The notes beneath the pieces were generated by a model. It searched no databases. It worked only from the letters and a program-made list of their open reading frames with translations, and had not been told where the DNA came from. The translations under genes were made by a program, and so were the position numbers. From the NCBI RefSeq assembly GCF_026247885.1, contig NZ_CP110921.1, forward strand, positions 2,599,001-2,663,000: a stretch of 64,000 bases of DNA. The letters run 5' to 3'. Source of the DNA: Methylococcus mesophilus (lineage in GTDB: Bacteria; Pseudomonadota; Gammaproteobacteria; Methylococcales; Methylococcaceae). Position 1 is the stretch's first letter, and every line of letters begins with the position of its first letter. Shown here one piece after another: positions 16,303 through 24,749 of the stretch.

Positions 16303-19300
16303 TGCTGGGGCCGGTGGTCCGCTTCGCCGTGCGCCGCAGCGGCGTCGTGGTCGCGCTCGCCGTCCTGCTGGCGGCCTACGGCCTGTACCGCGCGGCGACG
16401 GCGAAACTGGACATCTTCCCCGAATTTTCCGCCAAGCGGGTGGTGGTACAGACCGAGGCCCAAGGCCTCACCGCCCGCCAGGTCGAGACCCTCCTGACCC
16501 TGCCCATCGAACGGAAGCTGGCCGGCATCGTCGGGCTGGACACCCTGCGCTCGGAGTCGATCCAGGGCTTGTCGGTGGTGACGGCAGTGTTCGAGGACGA
16601 CACCGACCTCTACCGCGACCGGCAGCTGGTGAGCGAGCGCTTGGCGCTCCTGGCCGGGCAGCTTCCGGAGGGCGCCGGCACGCCTGTGCTGGTGCCGCTG
16701 TCCTCCTCTTCGGCCACAGTGCTGACGCTGGGCCTGACCGCCAAAACGGTCAGCCCGATGGAACTGCGGACCCTGGCGGACTGGGTAGTGACGCCGCGTA
16801 TCCTCGCCGTACCGGGCGTCGCCGACGTCAACGTCTTCGGCGGCGCGGTGCAGCAGTTGCAGGTCGAAGTCGACCCCGCACGGCTCAAGCGCTTCGGCTT
16901 GGACCTCAACGCCGTGAGCGTGGCGGTGCGCCAGTCGTTCCGCACCCAGGGCGCCGGCTTCGTGGAGAACGAGAACCAGCGTTTGGCCCTTCAGGTCACG
17001 GGCCTCCCGCTCGGCCCGGAAAGCCTCGGCAACGTCATCCTCAACCGTTCGCCCGGCGCGGTGCTCAAGCTGCAGGACGTCGGGACGGTCGCTTTCGGTC
17101 CCAGGCCGCCGATCGGCGCGGCCGCGGTCAATGGCGCCGCCGGGATCGTCATGATGGTGATCGGCCAGTATGGCGCCAACACCCTCGAGGTATCGCGCGG
17201 CGTGGAACGCGGCCTGGCGGAACTCGCCCCCGTGCTCGCCGAACAAGGCGTGACGCTGCATCCCCATCTCTTCCGCCCCGCCGACTATATCGAGCGGGCG
17301 CTGGACAGCCTTGCCGGCCACCTGTTGGCGGGCGGGCTGCTGGTGGTGGCGGTGCTCTACGCCTTCCTGTACAACCTCCGCAGCGCCCTGATCTCCGCGG
17401 TGGCGATCCCGCTCTCGCTGCTGGGCGCCTTCGTGGTGCTCCAAGCCTTCGGCGTCAGCCTGAACCTCATGGTGCTGGGGGGACTGGCGATCGCCCTGGG
17501 TGAAGTCGTCGACGACGCCATCATCGACACCGAGAACATCTTCCGCCGGCTGCGGGAAAACCGCGCCGCTGCGCTTCCCCGCCCGGCGCGCGAGGTCGTT
17601 TACGAAGCCTCCATGGAAGTCCGCGGTTCGGTGGTTTACGCCAGTTTCATCGTGGCCCTGGTGTTCGTGCCCCTGCTGGGGCTGGGCGGGGTCGCCGGCC
17701 GTCTGTTCGCGCCGCTGGGCTATGCCTACATCGTCGCCATCCTGATCTCGCTGGCGACCGCGCTGACCGTCACGCCCGCGCTTTGCGTCGCCCTGCTGGC
17801 GGGCTCGAAGGAAACCGCCGGGACGCCGCCGCTGATCCGTTGGCTCCAGCCCCTTTACGGGCGATGGCTGCGGCGGACCGCGAAGCGGCCGGGACGGCTC
17901 GCGGCCGGCAGCCTCACGATCTGCATCCTGGCGGTTGCCCTGGCACCCGGGCTGGGCGGGGACTTCCTGCCGCGCCTGCGCGAGGGGCATTACATCGTGC
18001 ACACGGCCAGCCTCCCCGGCACCTCGCTGCAGGAGTCGCTGCGCATCGGCGGCTTGATCGTGCGCGCCATCCTGCAGATTCCCGGCGTCGAATCGGCCTC
18101 GCAATGGGCGGGGCGGGCCGAGCGCGGCGCCGATACCTATGGCAGCCATTACAGCGAATACGAGGTGCGCCTCCACCCAATGTCCGGCGGCGAACAGCAG
18201 GCCGTGCTGGACCGGCTGCGCGGACTGCTGGAAGGCTTTCCCGGGATACGCGCCGAGGTGAACACCTTCCTGACCGAGCGGGTCAACGAGACCATTTCGG
18301 GCTACACCTCGCCGGTCGCGGTCAACCTGTACGGCGACGATCTGGACCTGCTGGACCGGAAAGCACGCGAGCTCGCGGCCGAGATCGGCAAAGTCGCGGG
18401 AGCCGCGGACGTACAGCTACGCTCGCCGCCCGGCTCGCCGCTGGCGGAAATCCGGCTGCGGCCCGATCAGCTCCAGATCTGGGGGCTGCGTCCGGGAGAC
18501 GTCATGGATGCCGTGGACACCGCCTTCGCCGGCCGGACCGTGGGCCGCTTCGCGCTCGGCCAGCGCATCTTCGACGCTGCCGTCATCCTCCGGCCGGACC
18601 TGCGGCATTCGCTCGAGGGGCTGCGCGAACTACCGCTCAAAGGCCAGGACGGCATTCTCGTGCCCCTCGGCGAGGTGGCCGAAGTCGCGGAAACCGGGGA
18701 GCGCTACAACATCCTGCACCGCGGCGGCCGCCGCATCCAGACCGTGACCGCTGGCGTCGAGGGACGCGACCTCGCCTCGTTCCTGGAGGAAATGCGGACC
18801 CGGCTGGACGCAGTGCTGAAACGCTCGTCCGGCGTTTACGGGGAGATAGCCGGCGCCGCGGTAGAACAGGGCATCGCCCGGCGTGACCTGATCGCCCGCG
18901 CCTGCCTGGCCGGCGGCGGTGTGCTGATCCTGACCTATCTCGCGATCGGCAGCTTTCGGCACACCGTCATCGCCCTGGCCAACCTGCCGTTCTCGCTGGC
19001 CGGCGGGGTGCTGGCGGCGGTATTGTCCGGCACCAGCCTTTCGGTGGGCGCGCTGGTCGGCTTCGTGACGCTGTTCGGCATCACCATCCGCAACTCCATC
19101 ATGCTGCTTTCGCATTACCGCCATTTGGTGGAAAGGGAAGGGCAGAACTGGAACCTCGACACCGCCGTACAGGGCGCCCAGGAACGCCTGCCGTCGATTC
19201 TGATGACGGCGCTGGTGACCGCCCTGGCGATGCTGCCCATCGCCATCGGCAGCGACAATCCGGGGCGGGAGATCATGGGGCCGATGGCCGCCATCATCAT

Positions 19301-19403
19301 CGGCGGACTGCTCTCTTCCACCTGCCTCAATCTCGCTCTGCTGCCGGCGATGCTGCTGCGCTGGGGCCGGTTTTTTCGAAAACCGGTAGAATGTCGCCCG
19401 TGA
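16302..19403 (+). CDS. RND efflux pump, heavy-metal (CzcA/CusA-like) family
   Basis: 1033 residues, normal for an RND transporter. It begins VVRFAVRRSGVVVALAVLLAAYGLY, then KLDIFPEFSAKRVVVQTEAQGLTARQVE, a pattern of the HME (heavy-metal efflux) branch. The duplicated 12-helix plan is visible, with two large periplasmic loops. The fourth helix region contains the acidic proton-relay motif GEVVDDAIIDTENI. It should export a divalent or monovalent metal cation or an organic substrate from the periplasm or cytoplasm with its adaptor. The specific metal cannot be read; the usual three-Met copper-site context was not verified. It overlaps the adaptor gene by 1 base. Confidence 0.9.
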   Translation: MLGPVVRFAVRRSGVVVALAVLLAAYGLYRAATAKLDIFPEFSAKRVVVQTEAQGLTARQVETLLTLPIERKLAGIVGLDTLRSESIQGLSVVTAVFEDDTDLYRDRQLVSERLALLAGQLPEGAGTPVLVPLSSSSATVLTLGLTAKTVSPMELRTLADWVVTPRILAVPGVADVNVFGGAVQQLQVEVDPARLKRFGLDLNAVSVAVRQSFRTQGAGFVENENQRLALQVTGLPLGPESLGNVILNRSPGAVLKLQDVGTVAFGPRPPIGAAAVNGAAGIVMMVIGQYGANTLEVSRGVERGLAELAPVLAEQGVTLHPHLFRPADYIERALDSLAGHLLAGGLLVVAVLYAFLYNLRSALISAVAIPLSLLGAFVVLQAFGVSLNLMVLGGLAIALGEVVDDAIIDTENIFRRLRENRAAALPRPAREVVYEASMEVRGSVVYASFIVALVFVPLLGLGGVAGRLFAPLGYAYIVAILISLATALTVTPALCVALLAGSKETAGTPPLIRWLQPLYGRWLRRTAKRPGRLAAGSLTICILAVALAPGLGGDFLPRLREGHYIVHTASLPGTSLQESLRIGGLIVRAILQIPGVESASQWAGRAERGADTYGSHYSEYEVRLHPMSGGEQQAVLDRLRGLLEGFPGIRAEVNTFLTERVNETISGYTSPVAVNLYGDDLDLLDRKARELAAEIGKVAGAADVQLRSPPGSPLAEIRLRPDQLQIWGLRPGDVMDAVDTAFAGRTVGRFALGQRIFDAAVILRPDLRHSLEGLRELPLKGQDGILVPLGEVAEVAETGERYNILHRGGRRIQTVTAGVEGRDLASFLEEMRTRLDAVLKRSSGVYGEIAGAAVEQGIARRDLIARACLAGGGVLILTYLAIGSFRHTVIALANLPFSLAGGVLAAVLSGTSLSVGALVGFVTLFGITIRNSIMLLSHYRHLVEREGQNWNLDTAVQGAQERLPSILMTALVTALAMLPIAIGSDNPGREIMGPMAAIIIGGLLSSTCLNLALLPAMLLRWGRFFRKPVECRP

Positions 19404-19443
19404 GACCGAACCATTCCCCTCCGCCTCAAGGATCGACCGCTCG

Positions 19444-20166
19444 ATGATCAAAAAAATCCTGGCGGTGCTGATCGTCCTGGCCGCCGTATTCGGCTTTTCG
19501 TGGCACATGGGAGTTCGCCAGCGCCTCGCGAACGAGGCGAAGCTCGCCCAGGCGCGGACACCGGCACCAACGCCAACCGCCAGTGCGACTCCCGCACCCA
19601 TACCGCTTGCAGCGCCGGAAGAGCAGGCGGCGCCCGCGGCCTCGGCCGAACCCCAGCCGCCGGTGGATCTGCTGAAAAAAGCCGCGAAGATTCACACGGG
19701 CGGACAAAAAAAGGTTTGCAAAAAGGTATTCGGCCTCGAGACTTGCGCCGATACCGAATGGAACGTCGACGTGGTGACCGAAGGCCAGCCGTCCGTCATC
19801 CGCAACGGGGACCTCTTCCATGTCTCCATCCCCGTCCGGTTCACCGGCGAAGCGGCGGCCTCCAGCGAGGACTTCAAGAGCCTGAAGCTCGACAGCCGGA
19901 AATTCACCGGAGCGGTCGATGCCTGGGCCGATGTGGGCATCGATCCCGCCGACGGCTGCACGATCAACGCGGTGTCGACCGGCATCGAATGGCGGGAAGA
20001 GCCGGAAATCGAGCTCGTGGGCGGCCTGCAGGTGAAGGTGGGCGATCTCGTGAGGAGCCATTTCGAGAAAGCCCTGCAGGAGGCGGTCGACTCGCTGAAA
20101 CTCCGGGCCACCTGCGAAATGGTCAGGCAGCAGATCGAACGGCTGCGCGAAGCGGGCGGAAACTGA
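19444..20166 (+). CDS. Membrane-anchored or exported protein of unknown function
   Basis: 240 residues. A single N-terminal hydrophobic helix (ILAVLIVLAAVFGFSWHM) anchors or exports the protein. A Pro/Ala/Thr-rich linker (about residues 38-72) follows, then a soluble domain of about 165 residues with cysteines at KKVCKKVFGLETC, DGCTIN and RATCEM. The domain has alternating strands and a final amphipathic helix and somewhat resembles lipid-binding DUF4403-type folds, but I cannot assign it. It lies 40 bases after the RND gene on the same strand and could belong to that operon. Confidence 0.65.
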   Translation: MIKKILAVLIVLAAVFGFSWHMGVRQRLANEAKLAQARTPAPTPTASATPAPIPLAAPEEQAAPAASAEPQPPVDLLKKAAKIHTGGQKKVCKKVFGLETCADTEWNVDVVTEGQPSVIRNGDLFHVSIPVRFTGEAAASSEDFKSLKLDSRKFTGAVDAWADVGIDPADGCTINAVSTGIEWREEPEIELVGGLQVKVGDLVRSHFEKALQEAVDSLKLRATCEMVRQQIERLREAGGN

Positions 20167-20173
20167 CGCCGCG

Positions 20174-20503
20174 TCAGAACTTGAGCGGAGCCTCTCCTTC
20201 CTGCTCCCACAGCACGTCGCAGTCGTGCTTCAGTGCGTCCTTGAACAGTCCGATCAGCGGGAAAGCCCGGACGCGCAGGGACGGCTTCTCTTTCTTGTCC
20301 TCTTCCTCGTCTTCGGGCGAAGCGGAAACCGGAGCCGCTTCGGCCGTCAGGGCACCTTCGAGCTTCTCGAGCGCAGCCGGGATGTCCCCGGCCAGCAAGG
20401 CGCCCGGTACCGAGCCGGAGTTCCCCATCATCCTCAGCAGTTGCAGCGCGACATCGCCGAACATCGTCACCCGTCCGACTTTGCTTTCGAAGGTTATCAG
20501 CAT
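20174..20503 (-). CDS. DUF1840-like small protein
   Basis: 109 residues starting MLITFESKVGRVTMFGDVALQLLRMMGNSG, the characteristic opening of DUF1840 proteins. A central stretch is low in complexity and rich in Glu/Lys (EDEEEDKKEK). The C-terminus (FPLIGLFKDALKHDCDVLWE) matches the family end. The function is unknown. It has a strong ribosome site (AAAGGAGG) and sits 11 bases after the glutathione transferase gene, so the two are almost certainly cotranscribed, probably behind amrS. It is convergent with the exported-protein gene. Confidence 0.8.
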   Translation of the reverse strand: MLITFESKVGRVTMFGDVALQLLRMMGNSGSVPGALLAGDIPAALEKLEGALTAEAAPVSASPEDEEEDKKEKPSLRVRAFPLIGLFKDALKHDCDVLWEQEGEAPLKF

Positions 20504-20514
20504 GAGGGCCTCCT

Positions 20515-21126
20515 TTATCCGGTCAGTCCTTCGGCCTTCATCGCGGCCTGAACCGTCGGCCGTGACAGACTCCGCTCCAGGTAGGCGAGAATGCGCGGCC
20601 ACTTCGAGAGATCGATCTTGAGGTATTCGCACCAACCCAGCACGGTAAAGAGATAAGCGTCGGCCACGCTGTAGCGGTCCCCCATCAGCCAGGGACCGCC
20701 CGCCGCCAGCTGATCTTCCACGTAATCCAGCCTCCGCGACAGCAGCCCGAGTGCAATCTGCTTGCTGGCCTCGGGAGATTCCGGATTCCAGAACGGGCCG
20801 AAGGTTTTGTGGATCTCGGTGGAGATGAAGGCCAGCCACTCCAGGAGCCGGTAGCGCTCGAACGTCCCCGACGGCGGCATCAGGCCGGACTCGGGCTTGA
20901 GGTCCGCGAGGTATTGCAGGATGACCTGGTCCTCGGTCAGCACCTGACCATCGTCCAACTGCAATGCCGGTACGTAGCCCTTGGGATTGACCTGGAGAAA
21001 CTCTGCGCCGCTTCCGGTCTTCTTGGTGCCGAGATCGACGTTCTCCAACTCGAAATCCAGACCTGCTTCGCGCAGCACGATGTGGGGCGCCAGGGAACAG
21101 GCACCGGGGAAATAGTAGAGTTTCAT
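20515..21126 (-). CDS. Glutathione S-transferase, bacterial beta-like class
   Basis: 203 residues. The N-terminal thioredoxin-like domain begins MKLYYFPGACSLAPHIVLREAGLDFE; Cys10 is the beta-class catalytic cysteine. PALQLDDGQVLTEDQVILQYLAD gives the cis-Pro and the Glu/Asp glutathione-binding loop. The C-terminal helical domain contains the usual ADAYLF motif. It conjugates or reduces electrophiles with glutathione in the cytoplasm. It lies between amrS (40 bases upstream) and the DUF1840 gene (11 bases downstream) on one strand, suggesting shared expression with the radical SAM gene. Confidence 0.9.
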   Translation of the reverse strand: MKLYYFPGACSLAPHIVLREAGLDFELENVDLGTKKTGSGAEFLQVNPKGYVPALQLDDGQVLTEDQVILQYLADLKPESGLMPPSGTFERYRLLEWLAFISTEIHKTFGPFWNPESPEASKQIALGLLSRRLDYVEDQLAAGGPWLMGDRYSVADAYLFTVLGWCEYLKIDLSKWPRILAYLERSLSRPTVQAAMKAEGLTG

Positions 21127-21166
21127 GGGTGCATCCTCATTTCGGTAGGATTGAAGGGGGCTGCCG

Positions 21167-22264
21167 TCAGACACGCCCGGCCATGCTGACGGGCATGCGT
21201 TTCGCGCCCCAGTCGCCCGGCTCGGCCTCGAACACGCCGGCACAGGGCGTGCCGCAGCGGTTGCAGCGGCCTTCCGGCGTGAGGTTCCACTCCGACAGCT
21301 CGTACCAGTCGCGGCCGATCAGCATCTGTCCGCAATGGTGGCAATAGGTGCTGTCGCCTTCCTTGTGATGGATGTTGCCGACATAGGCGTAGCGCACGCC
21401 GTTCTTCATGGCGATCCGCCGCGCCTCGAGCAGCGTCGTGGGCGGGGTGGCGCTCTTGTTCAGCATCTTCCAGTCGGGATGGAAGGCCGAGAAATGCAGC
21501 GGCACGTCCGGCCCCAGCTTCTCGACCACCCATCGCGTCAGCGCCTCCAGCTCCTGTTCGGAATCGTTTTCGTCCGGAATCAGCAGGGTGGTTATTTCCA
21601 GCCAGACGCTCGTTTCATGTTTGATGTATTCCAGCGTCTCCAGCACCGGCTGCAGATGGCCGCCGCAGATCTTGTGGTAGAAGTCCTCGGTGAAGGCCTT
21701 CAGGTCGATGTTGGCGGCGTCCATGTAGCGGTAGAACTCGGCGCGCGGCTCGGCGCACTGGTAGCCGGCGGAGACGGCGACCGACTTGACGCCGAGCTCC
21801 CGGCAGGCGCGCGCGGTATCGATCGTGTATTCGTGGAAAATGACCGGGTCGTTGTAGGTGTAGGCGACGCTGCGGCAGCCGAGCGCCTTGGCGGTCTGGG
21901 CGATCGCCTCGGGGCTGGCCCGGTCCAGCAGCGAATCCATTTCGCGCGACTTGCTGATGTCCCAGTTCTGGCAGAACTTGCAGGCCAGGTTGCAGCCGGC
22001 GGTGCCGAAGGAGAACACCGGCGTCCCCGGCAGGAAATGGTTCAGCGGCTTCTTCTCGATGGGATCGACGCAGAACCCGCTGGAGCGGCCGTAGGACAGC
22101 AGCGCCACCTTGCCGCCGACGTTGCCGCGCACGAAGCACAGGCCCCGCTGGCCCTCGTGCAGCTTGCAAAAGCGGGGACAGACGTCGCACTGGACGCGGC
22201 CGTCGTCCAGGGTATGCCAGAAACGGGTGGGAAAGGCTTCCGCGGCATCGATGTAGGTGTCCAT
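21167..22264 (-). CDS. amrS: AmmeMemoRadiSam system radical SAM enzyme
   Basis: 365 residues. The radical SAM motif is CNLACKFCQNWD (Cys91, Cys95, Cys98). Before it lie four more cysteines (Cys26, 29, 33 and 43), consistent with an extra metal site. At the C-terminus a CHHCGQ...CNRCGTPC pattern forms a zinc-ribbon-like or rubredoxin-like end. The family name comes from its co-occurrence with AMMECR1 and MEMO proteins; relatives include pyruvate formate-lyase activase-like proteins. The reaction was unestablished as far as I know. It diverges from amrB across 100 bases. Confidence 0.9.
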   Translation of the reverse strand: MDTYIDAAEAFPTRFWHTLDDGRVQCDVCPRFCKLHEGQRGLCFVRGNVGGKVALLSYGRSSGFCVDPIEKKPLNHFLPGTPVFSFGTAGCNLACKFCQNWDISKSREMDSLLDRASPEAIAQTAKALGCRSVAYTYNDPVIFHEYTIDTARACRELGVKSVAVSAGYQCAEPRAEFYRYMDAANIDLKAFTEDFYHKICGGHLQPVLETLEYIKHETSVWLEITTLLIPDENDSEQELEALTRWVVEKLGPDVPLHFSAFHPDWKMLNKSATPPTTLLEARRIAMKNGVRYAYVGNIHHKEGDSTYCHHCGQMLIGRDWYELSEWNLTPEGRCNRCGTPCAGVFEAEPGDWGAKRMPVSMAGRV

Positions 22265-22364
22265 GGCGCACCCCCGGAACGACGGGAAGTTGACAGATGA
22301 GGCTACAGTATGAATTCTGTATCCGCCAAGCAAGTGTTTCTTCTTCGCAAAGCCGGAGGGCGCC

Positions 22365-23168
22365 ATGCGATCCGTTCGAACTCCCGCCGTCGCCGGCCTG
22401 TTCTATCCCGCGGACCGTCGCCAGCTCCACGCCATGCTGCAAGGCTACATCGGCGAAGCGAGAACCGTCGGCACACCGCCCAAGGCCCTGATCGCCCCTC
22501 ATGCCGGCTACGTCTATTCCGGCCCCGTCGCCGCCAGCGCCTATACCTTGCTGAAGCCTGCGCGGAGCAGCATCCGCCGCGTCGTGCTGCTGGGCCCTTC
22601 GCACCGCGTAGCCTTCCGGGGCCTCGCCTTGAGCAGCGCGCAAAGCTTCTCGACACCGCTAGGGGACATCCCGCTGGACCTCGACGCCGAAGCGACCCTG
22701 GCCGCGCTGCCGTTCGTACATGTCCTGGATCAGGCCCATGTGCTGGAACACAGCCTCGAAGTCCAACTGCCGTTCCTGCAGGAAGTACTGGAAGATTTCA
22801 AACTGGTGCCGATCGTGGTCGGCGATGCCGCTCCCGCCCAGGTCGCCGAGGCGATCGACCTGTTGTGGGGCGGAGACGAAACCCTCATCGTCGTCAGCTC
22901 GGACTTGAGCCATTATCACGACTACGCCACGGCCAAGCGGATGGACCGGGCGACCTCCGAGGCCATTGAGTCGCTGCGCCCCGAGGACATCGGCTTCGAC
23001 GACGCCTGCGGACGGCTGCCGGTGGCGGGCCTCCTCATCGCCGCACACCGCCGGGGCCTCACGGCGATTACGGTCGATCTGCGCAATTCCGGCGATACCG
23101 CCGGTTCCAAGGACAGCGTCGTAGGATACGGAGCCTATGTCATCGAATCAGGACACTTGTCCGCTTGA
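22365..23168 (+). CDS. amrB: AmmeMemoRadiSam system protein B (MEMO family)
   Basis: 267 residues. The MEMO fold resembles class III non-heme dioxygenases. Candidate metal ligands are visible: His46 (IAPHAGYVYSG), His80 (GPSHR) and Cys216 (DACGRLP), plus the conserved SSDLSHYHDY segment. Human MEMO1 has been reported to bind iron or copper; the bacterial protein's reaction is unknown. GGAGGG precedes the ATG. The 3' end overlaps amrA by 32 bases, so the two are translationally coupled. Confidence 0.9.
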   Translation: MRSVRTPAVAGLFYPADRRQLHAMLQGYIGEARTVGTPPKALIAPHAGYVYSGPVAASAYTLLKPARSSIRRVVLLGPSHRVAFRGLALSSAQSFSTPLGDIPLDLDAEATLAALPFVHVLDQAHVLEHSLEVQLPFLQEVLEDFKLVPIVVGDAAPAQVAEAIDLLWGGDETLIVVSSDLSHYHDYATAKRMDRATSEAIESLRPEDIGFDDACGRLPVAGLLIAAHRRGLTAITVDLRNSGDTAGSKDSVVGYGAYVIESGHLSA

Positions 23169-23721
23169 ACCCGCCTACCGGCAACACCTGCTCGACCTTG
23201 CGCTTGCCTCGATCCGGCACGGCCTGGAAACCGGCAGGCCTCTCCCGGTCGATCTCTCGAACCTGCCCCCGCCGCTCCGTGAACGGCGGGCGACTTTCGT
23301 CACGCTGAAAAAGGGCGGCGAACTGCGCGGCTGCATCGGCTGCCTGGAAGCGGTGAAGCCGCTGGCCGCCGACGTGGCCGACAATGCCTTTTCCGCCGCC
23401 TTCCGCGACCCGCGCTTCCCGCCCGTCACGGCGGACGAAATCGACGGCCTGGACATCCATATCTCCCTGCTCACCCCGCCCGAACCCATGAATTTCGTTT
23501 CCGAGCGCGACCTGATCGGACAACTGAGGGCCGGCATCGACGGCCTGATTCTTCAGGACGGCCTTCTGCGCGGCACCTTTCTGCCTTCCGTGTGGGAAGC
23601 CTTGCCGCGGCCGGGGGAGTTCTTCCGCCAGCTCAAGCTCAAGGCGGGTTTGCCGGAGGACTATTGGTCGGACACATTGAGGATTTCCCGGTACCGGGTC
23701 GAGAGCATCGAACAGGCTTAA
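23137..23721 (+). CDS. amrA: AmmeMemoRadiSam system protein A (AMMECR1 domain)
   Basis: 194 residues of the AMMECR1 family. The signature LRGCIGCLE is present (about residues 61-69), with ATFVTLKKGGELRG before it and FRDPRFPPVTADEIDGLDIHISLL after it. The C-terminal GTFLPSVWEALPRPGEFFRQLKLKAG segment is also standard. The family is conserved from bacteria to humans but has no established enzymatic reaction; the paired cysteines in the signature suggest redox or metal chemistry. It starts inside the end of amrB. Confidence 0.9.
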   Translation: MSSNQDTCPLEPAYRQHLLDLALASIRHGLETGRPLPVDLSNLPPPLRERRATFVTLKKGGELRGCIGCLEAVKPLAADVADNAFSAAFRDPRFPPVTADEIDGLDIHISLLTPPEPMNFVSERDLIGQLRAGIDGLILQDGLLRGTFLPSVWEALPRPGEFFRQLKLKAGLPEDYWSDTLRISRYRVESIEQA

Positions 23722-23783
23722 TATCGTCCGCTTAACTTTCTTCCAGAATTGCACACAATCCCCAACTGCCCGGAAAAACCACC

Positions 23784-24749
23784 ATGAAAAAACCCAGGCC
23801 AGCCCAAGGCGCTGCTGAACCGGAAGCGAGCGGCATGTCGAACCCGCTCGAGCGCGCCGGGATCAAGCTGGCCGAGATGGCAAGGCGGGCAGCGTCCTTG
23901 GGCAGCGCAGCGGCGAAGAAGGTGCGAAATACGGCGCGGTCCGCAGCCAAGAAGACGGCGATAACGGTCACTCCGGCGATCGAGGCGACGAAACAGGCGG
24001 CCCAAAGTGCCAGTGAAAAAGTGGACCCTGCGGCAGTGGGCGGAGCCGTAGCGGGCTTGGCGGCGGGGGAAGCGCTCGGGGGGGTGATCGGCGGCGTGCT
24101 GGGCTCGGTAGCAGGACCGGGAGGAACCGTGGTGGGTGCCCAGATCGGCGCCTTCGCCGGCCAGACCGTGGGGGCGAAGATGGGCTACGACCTGACCCAC
24201 GAGGCCATGCACCCGGAGGCCGCCCAACCGCAGGCCGGCTCCGGAAAGCACTTGGGAGATGTCGCCAAGGCCGTCACCCGCAAGGCGGGCGAAAAAGCCG
24301 GAGAAGCCGCCGGCATCGCCGCAGGCACAGCCGTTGGCGCAGTGCTGGCCGGACCGGCGGGCGGCCTGGTAGGCGCCATGATCGGCGAGGCACTGGCCAG
24401 CGAGGCCGGGGGCAAGGCCGCCGCGGAAGTCTGCCGCCAGGTGCAAGGCGACGATCCGGACAAACCGGTGCCAGCAGATGAGCCGGCCAAGGCCGGGGTG
24501 GGCGAGTGGCTGGGCCAGGTCGCTCGCGACTACACTGGGGAAACCGTCACGGCTGCCGTTTTGGGCGCGGTGGGAGGGAGCCTGGCGGGCCCGGCCGGCG
24601 CCGCGATCGGCACTCGCGCCGGCGTCATCGCGGCAACCCGGGTCGACTGGTCGTTCAAGAAGACGCCCCGGGCGAAAAACTCCGTTAAGACCAAGCGGAA
24701 GAGAGGAAAGCGCGGCGGTGGGAAGGACGGCGAGCCGGAGTCACCCTGA
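23784..24749 (+). CDS. Glycine-zipper-rich protein of unknown function
   Basis: 321 residues with three Gly/Ala-rich blocks of glycine-zipper type: about residues 85-140 (AGEALGGVIGGVLGSVAGPGG), 170-210, and 255-290 (GAVGGSLAGPAGAAIGTRAG). They are separated by Lys/Ala-rich helical segments. The N-terminal 70 residues are Ala/Lys-rich and may form amphipathic helices; the C-terminus is very basic (KTKRKRGKRGGGK). There is no cleavable signal peptide. Repeated glycine zippers can form membrane-inserting hairpins or granule-associated helices. Its role is unknown. The 3' end overlaps the convergent Na/Pi transporter gene by 9 bases. Confidence 0.72.
   Translation: MKKPRPAQGAAEPEASGMSNPLERAGIKLAEMARRAASLGSAAAKKVRNTARSAAKKTAITVTPAIEATKQAAQSASEKVDPAAVGGAVAGLAAGEALGGVIGGVLGSVAGPGGTVVGAQIGAFAGQTVGAKMGYDLTHEAMHPEAAQPQAGSGKHLGDVAKAVTRKAGEKAGEAAGIAAGTAVGAVLAGPAGGLVGAMIGEALASEAGGKAAAEVCRQVQGDDPDKPVPADEPAKAGVGEWLGQVARDYTGETVTAAVLGAVGGSLAGPAGAAIGTRAGVIAATRVDWSFKKTPRAKNSVKTKRKRGKRGGGKDGEPESP

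Noticed and set aside
16182-18176. Long open frame antisense to the RND pump
   Set aside because: It overlaps a clear RND gene and translates to a low-complexity Gln/His/Arg-rich string.
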